From an uncultured Thermoguttaceae bacterium (GTDB lineage Bacteria; Planctomycetota; Planctomycetia; Pirellulales; Thermoguttaceae): a DNA stretch of 57,269 bases. Position 1 is the stretch's first letter; each line of letters opens with the position of its first letter. Shown here in pieces: positions 1 to 8,417 of the stretch. The translations under genes were made by a program, and so were the position numbers. The stretch lies in the NCBI GenBank assembly GCA_937951625.1, contig CALFBP010000044.1, forward strand, positions 1-57,269. The letters run 5' to 3'. The notes beneath the pieces were generated by a model, which was given only the letters and a program-made list of their open reading frames with translations, was not told the DNA's origin and did no database searches.

Positions 1-138
1 ATGCAGCGCTTCGGGTTTCTGCCCAAGGACCTCAAGCCCACCGATCCGATCGACTGCTACACCTTGGATCGGGCCTATTGGGAGTCGTTTTACTACCAGC
101 CGGTGACCACGGCCAAGACCGACGTGGAGGGGATGTAG
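1..138 (+). CDS. C-terminal end of an unidentified protein (5' end outside window)
   Basis: Forty-five codons are open from the first base to a TAG at 136-138. The peptide starts MQRFGFLPKDLKPTD and contains an aromatic run around YWESFYYQP. The first ATG may be an internal methionine, since the reading frame is open to the window edge. I do not recognise the family. Codon use is GC-rich at third positions, like the neighbouring genes. A short imperfect hairpin at 191-210 (arms CTTAG/CTAAG) lies 53 bases after the stop and could help end its transcript, but it has no clear T-run. Confidence 0.6.
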   Translation: MQRFGFLPKDLKPTDPIDCYTLDRAYWESFYYQPVTTAKTDVEGM

Positions 139-507
139 GGCCTGCGCGGACAACGAGTGGTGATACCTAAAAGTACTTGTCGCGCAACAGCTTAGTGTTC
201 CCACGCTAAGTTGATTCAGTTAGTCGTTTGCGGAGCCACGGCGGAACGCCTCGGACCAACCACTCCGTCGCCTTAATTTCCAATGCCCAGCGACAAAGGA
301 CCGAGCCTATCTCACGCCTCGGTTGCAAGCCAGAAATGGCGAATCATAATGGTCCGAATGAGGTAGGGGATGACGCCTTTGGTGGGCAGCCGGACGTCTT
401 GACCGTGTAGCCCGCCGTGCCGGCGGAGGCAAACGCTCGTCCGCGGCCTGTTCCCTGTTTCCAATTCTCCAGTCTTCTCCTCTTCCGAACACCGGGAGGA
501 TCTCTGC
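139..507. other. Intergenic region without a recognisable gene
   Basis: About 370 bases between the partial gene and the fusion gene. It holds the imperfect 20-base palindrome at 191-210. Close to the next gene is GGGAGG at about 491-496, a good ribosome binding site for the ATG at 508. No RNA gene or convincing protein is visible. The long open frame on the opposite strand here only continues the antisense shadow of the fusion gene. Confidence 0.5.
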
Positions 508-3225
508 ATGATCGCCAATCAGGGGATACCGGAACAGACGATGGTCGTGATCTTGGCCGCGGGCAAGGGGACGCGGATGGGCCGTCCTGACCTGGTCAAG
601 GTTTGCTTCGAGATCGACGGCGTGCCGGCCATCAATCGGCAGATTTCCGTGTTCAAGCGTCAACGATTCGGGCGTTTCCTGTTGGTGGTGGGTTCCCGCG
701 CGGACCAGGTGCTGGAGACCGTGACGCGCGACCACCCTGGCGTTCTCTACGTGCATCAGGAACCGCAATTGGGCACGGGCCATGCGGCCAAGATCGCCGC
801 CGAGGCCCTTCAAGCGATCGGCTATGAAGGCTATGTGTTGGTGGCCATGGGCGACAAGTTTTTGGAAGAAGCGGCCCTGGAGGCGCTGGTCAGCGGCTAC
901 GTCCGCCAACGGGCCGACCTGGCCTTGCTGACGATCCCCAAGACCCCAGCGACCGAGGCCTCGGCGGGCCGCGTGTTCGTGGACGAGCAAGGCCAAGCCT
1001 TGGACATCGTGGAACGGGTCGATCTGGCCCGGCAGATGATCGCCGACGACTTGACCGAAATGCTGGCCAAAAAAGAAGCCCTCCGCGGCGCGGACCTGAT
1101 GGCGGTCATCGAAAAACACATTCCGCAGCCCAAACGCCAACAGACAGCCGTTCCTGAACTTTTGGCTCTCGGCACCGCCGCCGACGCGTTCGTCGACCGC
1201 GGCAAGCTTGAAAACATCCTTCAGGGCAAGCAATACAACCTCACGATCGGGGGCAAGCGGTACTCGGGCCGCGAACTGGACCGGCTCTGCGGGGCGGTGA
1301 ATCCGAGTTTGTACTTGATGCGGGCCGAGGTTTTTTATCAAGGCGTGGGCCGCATCCGTAACGACAACGCTCAAGGTGAATACTACATCACCGATATGAT
1401 CCGCCTGCTGGCCGAACTCCGCGATCGCGAAGGCAATCCTCGGTACCGCATTCGGGCCGTGCCGGTGGATAATCCCGATTGGGTCCAAGGGTTCAATTCG
1501 CCCGACGAGCTGGTGGCCATCCAGGACTATGTGCGGCGCAAAAAGCTGGGCGAATTGAAGATCGAGGTGGCCGACCACCGCCCGGCGCTTCCTCCGCAAC
1601 AATACATGACGGTAAGGCAGTGGCTGGCCCGAATCGAGGCCCGACGCCCCGTGTTCCGACGCTGGCTCCGCAGGGTCTATGGCTCCCATCCCGATCTGCA
1701 CGAGGAAAAATGCCGCGATTTGAGCAACGTCTTGGAGTGCTACGCCAAGCGGTTCGGGCTGGACGAGAAGGTCTGCATCGTCCGCGCGCCGGGCCGGATC
1801 AATCTGATGGGCCGTCACGTGGACCATCGTGGCGGGATGACCAACTTTTTGGCCATCGACCGCGAGACCATCGCCGTCGTGGGCCGCCGCGACGACGGCG
1901 ACGTGATGGCGGTCAACACCCAGCCCAGCAAGTTCAAGCCGGTCCACTTCAATATCTCGGAGCTCATTGGCCGGTTCGCTTGGCACGATTGGGTCAATTT
2001 CGTCAACAGCGATTGGGTCCGCGACATGATCTACGTCAGCGCGGGCGACTGGGGCAACTACATCAAAGCGGCCACGTTGCGGCTCCAGCATCGCTATCAA
2101 GACGTCCGCGTCCGCGGCCTGAACATGGCCCTCACCGGCAACGTGCCCATGGCCGCAGGACTGAGTTCCAGCTCGACGCTCGTCGTGGCCACGCTGCAAG
2201 CGGCCATCGCCTTGAACAACTTCGATTTGACCAGCCAGCAATTCATCGACCTTTGTGGCGAGGGCGAGTGGTTCGTCGGTTCGCGGGGCGGGTCGGGCGA
2301 TCACGCGGCGATTTCCTTGGGCCAGCGAGGCAAGATCGCCCACGTCGGTTATCTCCCCTTCCGCGTGGAAAAAATCTTCGACGCCCCCGCCGATTACCAG
2401 GTCCTCATCGCCAACAGCCACATCAAGGCCGCCAAGAGCGGCTCGGCCCGCGATCAGTTCAATTCCCGGATCGCCGCGTACAACCTCGGGCTTGCCTTGC
2501 TGAAACAGCGTTGTCCGCAGCTCGAAGGCGTTGTGGAGCATCTCCGCGATCTGGACCCTAAAAAACTCGGCTGCTCGGTCAGCGACGTCTACCGTTGGCT
2601 GCTCAAAGTGCCAGAAAGCATGACCCGCAAGGACTTCCGTGCCGTGCTCTCCAAGGAACACCGCGAGATGATGGAGGCCAATTTCGCCACCCATGCTGAG
2701 CCGGAGGCCTATCGGCCGCGGGGCGTCTTGTTGTTCGGCATCGCCGAGATTCTCCGCAGCCGGATGTGCGTGGACCTACTGGAGACCGGGCAGGTCGAGG
2801 CCTTCGGACGCTTGATGAAGATCAGCCACGACGGCGACCGCGTGAGTCGTCCCGACGCCGAAGGACGATACCAGCCTTGGGAAATCGATTGTAGCGATGC
2901 CTGCTTCCATCGGCTCATCGCCGATCTGAGCAGCGAGGACCCGGAGCGCGTGCTTCGGGCCCAATTGTTCATGCAGCCGGGCCTTTATGCGTGTAGCACG
3001 CCGGAGATCGATCAGATGGTCGATATTGCCTGTGGGGTGCCGGGCGTGGCCGGGGCGCAGATCGCCGGGGCCGGGCTGGGCGGTTGCATCATGGTCTTGG
3101 CCCAGCGAAGCGCGGTTTCGGCTGTCCGGCGTGCCCTGGCTCGCCACTACTACCGTCCGCGTGGCCTGGAACCAGCGGCCTTGCCTTGCATCACCGTCGA
3201 GGGCGCTGGACTGGTCGAGGCGTGA
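508..3225 (+). CDS. Bifunctional GlmU-like nucleotidyltransferase / galactokinase-type GHMP sugar kinase fusion
   Basis: 905 residues. Residues 12-335 are a GlmU-type NTP transferase: LAAGKGTRM at 16-24, a GTGHAAK nucleotide-binding motif, YYITDMI and a closing GFNSPDEL. There is no left-handed beta-helix, so acetyltransferase activity is not expected. Residues about 410-905 are a galactokinase-like GHMP kinase: RAPGRINLMG from about 424, the ATP loop MAAGLSSSS near 548, and GAGLGGC near 853. The likely role is sugar salvage in the cytoplasm: the kinase makes a sugar-1-phosphate and the transferase converts it to an NDP-sugar. The sugar is unknown, because the galactose-binding stretch GEHTDY of classical GalK reads GRHVDH here. 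The start at 508 follows GGGAGG; another ATG at 541 would also keep the first motif. It converges with bioA, with 17 bases between them. Domain identities are seen in the sequence; the joint pathway is inference. Confidence 0.85.
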   Translation: MIANQGIPEQTMVVILAAGKGTRMGRPDLVKVCFEIDGVPAINRQISVFKRQRFGRFLLVVGSRADQVLETVTRDHPGVLYVHQEPQLGTGHAAKIAAEALQAIGYEGYVLVAMGDKFLEEAALEALVSGYVRQRADLALLTIPKTPATEASAGRVFVDEQGQALDIVERVDLARQMIADDLTEMLAKKEALRGADLMAVIEKHIPQPKRQQTAVPELLALGTAADAFVDRGKLENILQGKQYNLTIGGKRYSGRELDRLCGAVNPSLYLMRAEVFYQGVGRIRNDNAQGEYYITDMIRLLAELRDREGNPRYRIRAVPVDNPDWVQGFNSPDELVAIQDYVRRKKLGELKIEVADHRPALPPQQYMTVRQWLARIEARRPVFRRWLRRVYGSHPDLHEEKCRDLSNVLECYAKRFGLDEKVCIVRAPGRINLMGRHVDHRGGMTNFLAIDRETIAVVGRRDDGDVMAVNTQPSKFKPVHFNISELIGRFAWHDWVNFVNSDWVRDMIYVSAGDWGNYIKAATLRLQHRYQDVRVRGLNMALTGNVPMAAGLSSSSTLVVATLQAAIALNNFDLTSQQFIDLCGEGEWFVGSRGGSGDHAAISLGQRGKIAHVGYLPFRVEKIFDAPADYQVLIANSHIKAAKSGSARDQFNSRIAAYNLGLALLKQRCPQLEGVVEHLRDLDPKKLGCSVSDVYRWLLKVPESMTRKDFRAVLSKEHREMMEANFATHAEPEAYRPRGVLLFGIAEILRSRMCVDLLETGQVEAFGRLMKISHDGDRVSRPDAEGRYQPWEIDCSDACFHRLIADLSSEDPERVLRAQLFMQPGLYACSTPEIDQMVDIACGVPGVAGAQIAGAGLGGCIMVLAQRSAVSAVRRALARHYYRPRGLEPAALPCITVEGAGLVEA

Positions 3226-3242
3226 GGCGGGGCCGACCGCCT

Positions 3243-4610
3243 TCACTTCGTCATCTGTTGGATGCCTCGCTCCACGGCGGTACAAATCCGATCCAACTCG
3301 TCGAGCGTGATGCTCAGCGGCGGGAAAATGACGATCACGTTGCCCAACGGTCGCAAGAGCACGCCTTCGCGCCGCGCGTGATCGCACACCTGCCAGCCCC
3401 GTTTCTCGGCCCAAGGGAACGGCTCTTTCGTGGCTCGGTCGCGGACCAATTCCACCGCGCCGATCAGCCCGCATTGACGGCAATCGCCCACCGGCGGCAA
3501 GCGGCGGATGCGATCCAGGTGTTCACCGAGTCGTGCGATCTTGGGAGGAAGATTTTCGAGGGTCTTCTCCTCGTCGAAGACTTCGAGCGTGGCCAGGGCG
3601 GCCGCTGCCCCCAACGGATTGCCGCCGTAGGTATGGCCGTGGAAAAACGTCTTCGATTCGGCATACGTGCCCAGGAAGGCGTTCCAAATTTCCTCGGTGG
3701 CCAAGGTGGCGGCCAGCGGCAGATACCCCCCGGTGAGCCCCTTGGCCAGACACAGCAAGTCGGGCGACACGCCTTCGTGTTCGCAGGCGAACATGCGTCC
3801 GGTGCGGCCCATGCCCACGGCCACTTCGTCGGCGATCAGCAGCACGCCGTACTTTCGGGTCAAGTCGCGAACGCCGCGGAGGTATCCCGGCGGGTGGACG
3901 ATCATCCCCGCCGCGGCCTGAACCAGCGGCTCGACGACCATGGCCGCAATCCGCTCGTGGTGCTGGGCGAGAACTTCTTCAAGCTGTGCGAGGTAATAGC
4001 AGGTGGCGTTGTCTCGGGTGACGCCCGGCGGCATGCGGTAAAGATCGGGCGGCGGGACGCGGAGACACTCGAACAACAGCGGCTTGAACATGGCGTGGAA
4101 CCGCTCCACCCCGCCCACGCTCACGCTGCCCAGCGTGTCGCCGTGATAGGCCTCGCCCAACGCGAGATAACAGGTTTTTTGGGGCCGAGGATCGGACCGC
4201 TGCCGCCAATACTGGAAGGCCATCTTCAACGCCACCTCGACCGCCGTGGCGCCGTCGTCGGAAAAGAATACGTGCTCCAGGCCTTCGGGGGCGATGTCCA
4301 CCAGTCGCCGGGCCAAGCGGATCGTCGTCGGGTTCGACGCCCCCAAGAGCGTGACGTGGGCCACTTCGTCCAGTTGGCGTCGAATCGCGGCGTCGATTCG
4401 CGGGTGGCGATGGCCATGCACGTTGCACCACAGGCTGCTGGTGCCGTCGATGTATTCATGGCCGTCAATATCGAACAGGCGGCAGCCTTCGCCGCGCACA
4501 AGAATCAGCGGCTCGTACTCCGCCATCTGCGTGAAGGCGTGCCACACCAGGCGGCGATCCCATGCTTTGAGCTGTTCCTTGGTGGGCTGTTCAAGCGAAG
4601 ATGGGGGCAT
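3243..4610 (-). CDS. bioA: Adenosylmethionine--8-amino-7-oxononanoate aminotransferase
   Basis: 455 residues, normal for BioA. It transfers an amino group from S-adenosylmethionine to KAPA, giving DAPA, the penultimate intermediate of biotin synthesis (cytosolic, PLP-dependent). Visible family marks are WHAFTQM near residue 23 (BioA has WHPFTQM), DGTSSLWCNVHGH at 55-67, the YHGDT segment near 155, the DEVAVGMGRTG cofactor region at 261-271 and the PLP lysine in LAKGLTGG (K290). The WHxFTQM and SSLWCNVHGH segments favour BioA over other class III aminotransferases. No bioB, bioD or bioF is nearby, so the pathway must be scattered or completed elsewhere. Confidence 0.93.
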   Translation of the reverse strand: MPPSSLEQPTKEQLKAWDRRLVWHAFTQMAEYEPLILVRGEGCRLFDIDGHEYIDGTSSLWCNVHGHRHPRIDAAIRRQLDEVAHVTLLGASNPTTIRLARRLVDIAPEGLEHVFFSDDGATAVEVALKMAFQYWRQRSDPRPQKTCYLALGEAYHGDTLGSVSVGGVERFHAMFKPLLFECLRVPPPDLYRMPPGVTRDNATCYYLAQLEEVLAQHHERIAAMVVEPLVQAAAGMIVHPPGYLRGVRDLTRKYGVLLIADEVAVGMGRTGRMFACEHEGVSPDLLCLAKGLTGGYLPLAATLATEEIWNAFLGTYAESKTFFHGHTYGGNPLGAAAALATLEVFDEEKTLENLPPKIARLGEHLDRIRRLPPVGDCRQCGLIGAVELVRDRATKEPFPWAEKRGWQVCDHARREGVLLRPLGNVIVIFPPLSITLDELDRICTAVERGIQQMTK

Positions 4611-5003
4611 GAGGCCGGGGTTTCGACTGGATGTCGTGCCGGGTGACGCGATGTCAAGTGCGACCGATATGCCACGACAATAGGGGGGACGCGGAGCGGA
4701 GGAACCGTTGTGTACTCCGATCTTTAAAGTGCTGCGCTGGCCGGGCGATCGTTCCCACCGACCGGTCGCGCCGCGGTGGATGATGCCTTCTCATCCTTGT
4801 GCGGAGTCCTCCTCCTTCCTGGAACGCTCCGCGCCCACCCTATCGCCGTATCGTCAGTTCCGTTGATTGCTTGCCCTAAGCTCGGTCGAGGACCGCAACA
4901 AGCTCGACATTACGACTATCGGCAGTGTGTGTGGGAAATAGCGATTTGTCCGCCTGGGGCGGGAAAGAAGCGATTTTCCGACAATCCCACGTATTTTTCC
5001 CAG
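4611..5003. other. Intergenic region, nothing recognised
   Basis: About 390 bases between the bioA start and the end of the DUF62 gene. It must hold the promoter of bioA on the minus strand, but no strong -35/-10 pair stands out. No RNA gene or conserved small protein is visible. Confidence 0.4.
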
Positions 5004-5795
5004 TCACTCAATCGGCCAACTGGCCCTGACCTCTTCGCCCGGGGCGGCTTGGATTGCCGCCGCCGCATTGCCCTCGACCACCGCCAATTCCAATCGCCCG
5101 CTGGAGCCAACCAAAGCCACCAAAGCCCCTGGCGACGCATCGCCATACGTCCGCGACAACCCGCTGACAAGGTGCCCCCGGCAGAACACCCGTAGTTGGG
5201 GCCATTTGTCCGGCGCGGGGAGCATTTCCGCGGTGATGTCGGTGATCAGGTTGCCGAACGAGTCGATCAGCAGCACCGCGCCCTCGATGCGGCCTGCACC
5301 GCGTCGCACCTCGGGCCAGTCCAACATGACCAAACGTTCCATCGGCGAGCCCAAGTGGTCGGGATTCAAACCAAGGCTCAGGTGGGCGGCTACGGGAGCG
5401 AGAATGTCCCGACCGTGGAACGTCGCCGAAACCGGTCGCAACCAGTAATCCGATTCCGTTAGCCGCACGAGTTTCGCCGGCGGGGTCCGCCGCGCCAGGC
5501 GGCTTAACAATCCGTTGTCCGGGGCGAGGTAACTTTGCCGGCCGATGTGGGCGTAAACCAAGGCCCGATCCGTTCCCACCCCTGGATCGACCACCACCAC
5601 ATGGACCGTGCCGCCGGGAAACCGGTCGCACACGTCTTCGAGCACCACCGCCGCATAGCGAATATTTTGGGCGGGAACGGCATGAGTAATGTCGACCACC
5701 GTGGCGGCAGGGTTGAGCGACAAAATCACTCCCTTCATCGCCGCCACATAAGGACTGCCTTCGCCAAAATCCGTGGTCAACGTAATGATCGACAT
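5004..5795 (-). CDS. S-adenosyl-L-methionine hydroxide adenosyltransferase (DUF62 / SAM hydrolase family)
   Basis: 263 residues from the ATG at 5795. A TTG nine codons upstream is possible, but family members begin at MSIITLTTDFG. The family uses water or hydroxide to split SAM into adenosine and methionine and is related to the fluorinase and chlorinase. The Asp-Arg-His set known from archaeal DUF62 enzymes is intact: D70 and R77 in DPGVGTDR and H127 in TFHGRD. The N-terminal TLTTDFG and APDNGLL motifs are also present. The C-terminal half (IEGAVLLIDSFGNLITDI) is the usual beta-barrel part. It lies 135 bases after gatB on the same strand and may be co-transcribed. The cellular reason for SAM hydrolysis is not established for this family. 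Confidence 0.88.
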   Translation of the reverse strand: MSIITLTTDFGEGSPYVAAMKGVILSLNPAATVVDITHAVPAQNIRYAAVVLEDVCDRFPGGTVHVVVVDPGVGTDRALVYAHIGRQSYLAPDNGLLSRLARRTPPAKLVRLTESDYWLRPVSATFHGRDILAPVAAHLSLGLNPDHLGSPMERLVMLDWPEVRRGAGRIEGAVLLIDSFGNLITDITAEMLPAPDKWPQLRVFCRGHLVSGLSRTYGDASPGALVALVGSSGRLELAVVEGNAAAAIQAAPGEEVRASWPIE

Positions 5796-5929
5796 CGAAA
5801 GACCATGACCGAAAAAAGCCAAGATAATCGAAACGCGAGCTGGAGCGCCTACCAGTCTGGTTACAAGACGCCCAATCTCAATCGTACCGTGCCCCGCCTG
5901 CCGGCCTCCGCCCGACCAACCCTAGTCGT

Positions 5930-7429
5930 TCATGCCTCTGCCTTCATTTCCTCGACCAATTTCAGACAAATCTCACGGAATCGGTTGGGGTCGATGTTGG
6001 GATTGCGGCGTTTCGCCTGGCCGATCAACCAACCAGCGGCCTTGAGGTTGCCGTCCTTCAGATCGGCCAGCACCTTGGCATTCGATTGAAGCAACTCTCG
6101 GCCCAGGGCAACAAGCTCCGCCTCGTCGACCCGTTGGATGCCCAGGGCGGCAATCGCCTCATCGACCGGTTTGCCCGAGTCGATCATCAGGGCAAGGGCT
6201 TCGCGGGCCCGGCTGGTTGCGATCTCCCCAGTGCGGACCTTGGTCAATAACTGGGCCAAGGCGGAGGCAGCGACGGGAAAGCGATCGATTCCAATCTGCC
6301 GCTCGTTGAGCGTCCGTAACACATCTTGTTGGATCCAATTGCTGGCCAGCTTGCCGTCGCCGCAGCCGTCGGCCAGTTTGGAGTAATAGTCCACGACCGC
6401 TCGGCCCTGATTGACGATCACGTCGCTGTCGTAGGGCGTGATCCCGTAGCTCCGTTCGAGTCGCGCGCGGATCGCGGCGGGCAATTCGCCCAGCGACCGC
6501 CGGATTCGCTCGATCTCCTCCTCCGACACGGTAACGGGCACGAGGTCGGGGTCGGGGAAGTATCGGTAGTCGCTCGATTCTTCCTTGGACCGCTGGGGCA
6601 GGGTGACGCCCAAGTCTTCATCCCAACCGCGCGTCGATTTCGGCGCCTCGCCCTTCCGCTTGCCCGTTTCGCGCCACTCGCGGTATTGACGCTCGGCCTC
6701 GTAGGCCAATGCCCGCTCCACTGCCCGGAAACTATTCATGTTCTTAACCTCGACGATCGGCGTGGCCACCGTGCCGTCAGGCGAGGGGATGTGCAGGTTG
6801 ATGTTCGCATCCACCCGCAGGCTCCCCTCTTGCATGTTGCAGTCCGACACACCGAGATAGTTCAACAGCAGCTTCAATTCGGTCAGATAGGCCTTGGCCT
6901 CGGCGGGCGAGCGGATGTCGGGCTTACTGACGATCTCCAATAGCGGCGTGCCGGCGCGATTCAAGTCGATGCGGCTGTCGCCCGTGCCCGCCTTCTCGTC
7001 GTGCATGCTCTTGCCCGCGTCCTCCTCCAAATGGACGCGGATGATGCCGATGTTTTTCGGCTCGATCAGCCCCTTGGGATCGCGGATCGGCAGGTAGCCG
7101 TCGCGCGACAGCGGCAAATCGTACTGGCTGATCTGGTAGCCCTTGGGCAGGTCCGGGTAGTAGTAGTTTTTCCGGTCCCACTTCGTGAATCGGGCAATCT
7201 GGCAATTCAGCGCCAACGCCGCCTTTAGCGCCAGCTCGAAGGCCTTGCGATTCATGACCGGCAGCGTCCCTGGCATCCCGATGCAGACCGGGCAGGTCAG
7301 CGTGTTGGGCGGCGCGCCAAACTTCGTCGAACAACCGCAGAACATCTTGCTCTCGGTCAGGAGCTGTACGTGGACCTCCAGGCCGATGACGATTTCGTAG
7401 GATGGCGTCTTCTCCGCAAGGGACGACAT
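5930..7429 (-). CDS. gatB: Aspartyl/glutamyl-tRNA(Asn/Gln) amidotransferase subunit B
   Basis: 499 residues, near the usual length. GatB is the kinase and tRNA-binding subunit of GatCAB, which converts Glu-tRNA(Gln) and Asp-tRNA(Asn) to the amidated forms. Motifs: IGLEVHVQL near residue 15, the cysteine pairs CGC and CPVC, the GMPGTLPVMN segment, the RAGTPLLEIVSKPD motif in the catalytic cradle, and a C-terminal YqeY-like helical tail ending about 499. The ATG at 7429 has AAGGAG seven bases upstream. gatA and gatC are not in the window. The presence of gatB suggests an indirect route to at least one amide aminoacyl-tRNA. Confidence 0.96.
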   Translation of the reverse strand: MSSLAEKTPSYEIVIGLEVHVQLLTESKMFCGCSTKFGAPPNTLTCPVCIGMPGTLPVMNRKAFELALKAALALNCQIARFTKWDRKNYYYPDLPKGYQISQYDLPLSRDGYLPIRDPKGLIEPKNIGIIRVHLEEDAGKSMHDEKAGTGDSRIDLNRAGTPLLEIVSKPDIRSPAEAKAYLTELKLLLNYLGVSDCNMQEGSLRVDANINLHIPSPDGTVATPIVEVKNMNSFRAVERALAYEAERQYREWRETGKRKGEAPKSTRGWDEDLGVTLPQRSKEESSDYRYFPDPDLVPVTVSEEEIERIRRSLGELPAAIRARLERSYGITPYDSDVIVNQGRAVVDYYSKLADGCGDGKLASNWIQQDVLRTLNERQIGIDRFPVAASALAQLLTKVRTGEIATSRAREALALMIDSGKPVDEAIAALGIQRVDEAELVALGRELLQSNAKVLADLKDGNLKAAGWLIGQAKRRNPNIDPNRFREICLKLVEEMKAEA

Positions 7430-7998
7430 GATATTTCTCCTTGGGGATTCACTCCTATTTCACACAACCCAGCCGTTTGTTGACAGAGCGACTGGGGTGG
7501 AAGGCAGCTCCATGGCTAGCTGCTCTTCGCCATGCCTCCATCTGCGGCAACGTCGAATAAGTTCTCCTCCATGGCGGGCCGCAAGACGCTTGGAATGGAG
7601 GCCGAGTTCCATCGCCGCGGGTTTCATCAACCTTCTTCGCGCGTCGCACAGCCTCGCCCTAAAGGTCTTTCCACTTGGGAAAGAAATCTGAGAACGAACT
7701 CGCTTCACGATTTCGCTTTGTCTTCAACGTTCCGCCAGCGAGGGCAGGCATCATGCTCACCTGGGTCGGCGGGTGGCAGGGAAAGCCGAACTGGCCGGGC
7801 AAGGTCGTCAAACATGGGCTGAGGCACGTTTAGCTGAACGCCTGTGGCGTCCCTTCACGATTGTCGAGGGCGATCGCCCCGCCGCGAAGCCCCCCGGTGC
7901 TACGTTGAAAATCGCCCTTCGCGGCGAATGTCTTCCTCAACTCCGCCTGGAAACGGACCTTGGATGACGAGCGTGAAAGGTCGCGATGCCAAGTCGTG
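7430..7998. other. Long intergenic region, no gene recognised
   Basis: 569 bases upstream of gatB and downstream of the small gene at 7999-8265. Short open frames occur on both strands, but their peptides are Arg/Pro/Ser-rich and look like random GC-rich frames. It should include the gatB promoter; I cannot point to a convincing one. No tRNA-like or terminator-like structure is clear. Confidence 0.4.
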
Positions 7999-8265
7999 TC
8001 AGGTTTTGTTACTATCCTCGTCCGCGTTGGCAATGGGACGCGCCCACGTCAACCGCGTGGCGGCCTTGACCCGCGGCTCGAAATCGCCCAAAAGCCCGCC
8101 GATCACGTCCCAGCGATCGGAACGCCGCAGCTCAATGTCGCCCTGTCGGTTCACCCGCACGATGCTATCCTCTCGCACGCCCACTTCAGCCAGTTCGGCG
8201 GGGGTTGGGCCGTTTTCGTCAATTACGCGAAATAGCGTCTTCCCGGTCATCTCGATGAACTGCAT
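7999..8265 (-). CDS. Small protein of unknown function (88 aa)
   Basis: Begins MQFIEMTGKTLFRVI and ends ADEDSNKT. The chosen ATG at 8265 is preceded by GAGG with suitable spacing; a longer frame upstream is compositionally unlike protein. The sequence is well mixed and charged, with an acidic centre (DENGPTPAELAEVGVRED) followed by short beta-like stretches such as SIVRVNRQGDIEL and RWDVIGGLLGDF. This suggests a small folded domain with no membrane segment. It lies 152 bases downstream of rsmA on the same strand. I do not recognise the family; the amino-acid texture makes it a likely real gene, probably lineage-restricted. Confidence 0.65.
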   Translation of the reverse strand: MQFIEMTGKTLFRVIDENGPTPAELAEVGVREDSIVRVNRQGDIELRRSDRWDVIGGLLGDFEPRVKAATRLTWARPIANADEDSNKT

Positions 8266-8417
8266 GGCCAACCTCGCGGAAGGCGTCCGGGGAGTGCAGG
8301 GGCGCGGCGTCCGCACCATGCCCCACCAGGGAGGTCTTGGTCCACCGGTGCTCCGCGGCCACCGGCCGATGCACTCCTCAGGAGCTGCTATCATGGTAAA
8401 CCGGTCCCTTGCCAGCG

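Noticed and set aside
307-2694. Long minus-strand open frame (795 codons) over the fusion gene
   Set aside because: It is exactly antisense to a gene with clear enzyme motifs, and its peptide is His/Arg/Asp-rich without any family pattern. High GC content produces such frames.
3084-4646. Plus-strand frame of 520 codons over bioA
   Set aside because: Antisense shadow; BioA motifs on the other strand are conclusive.
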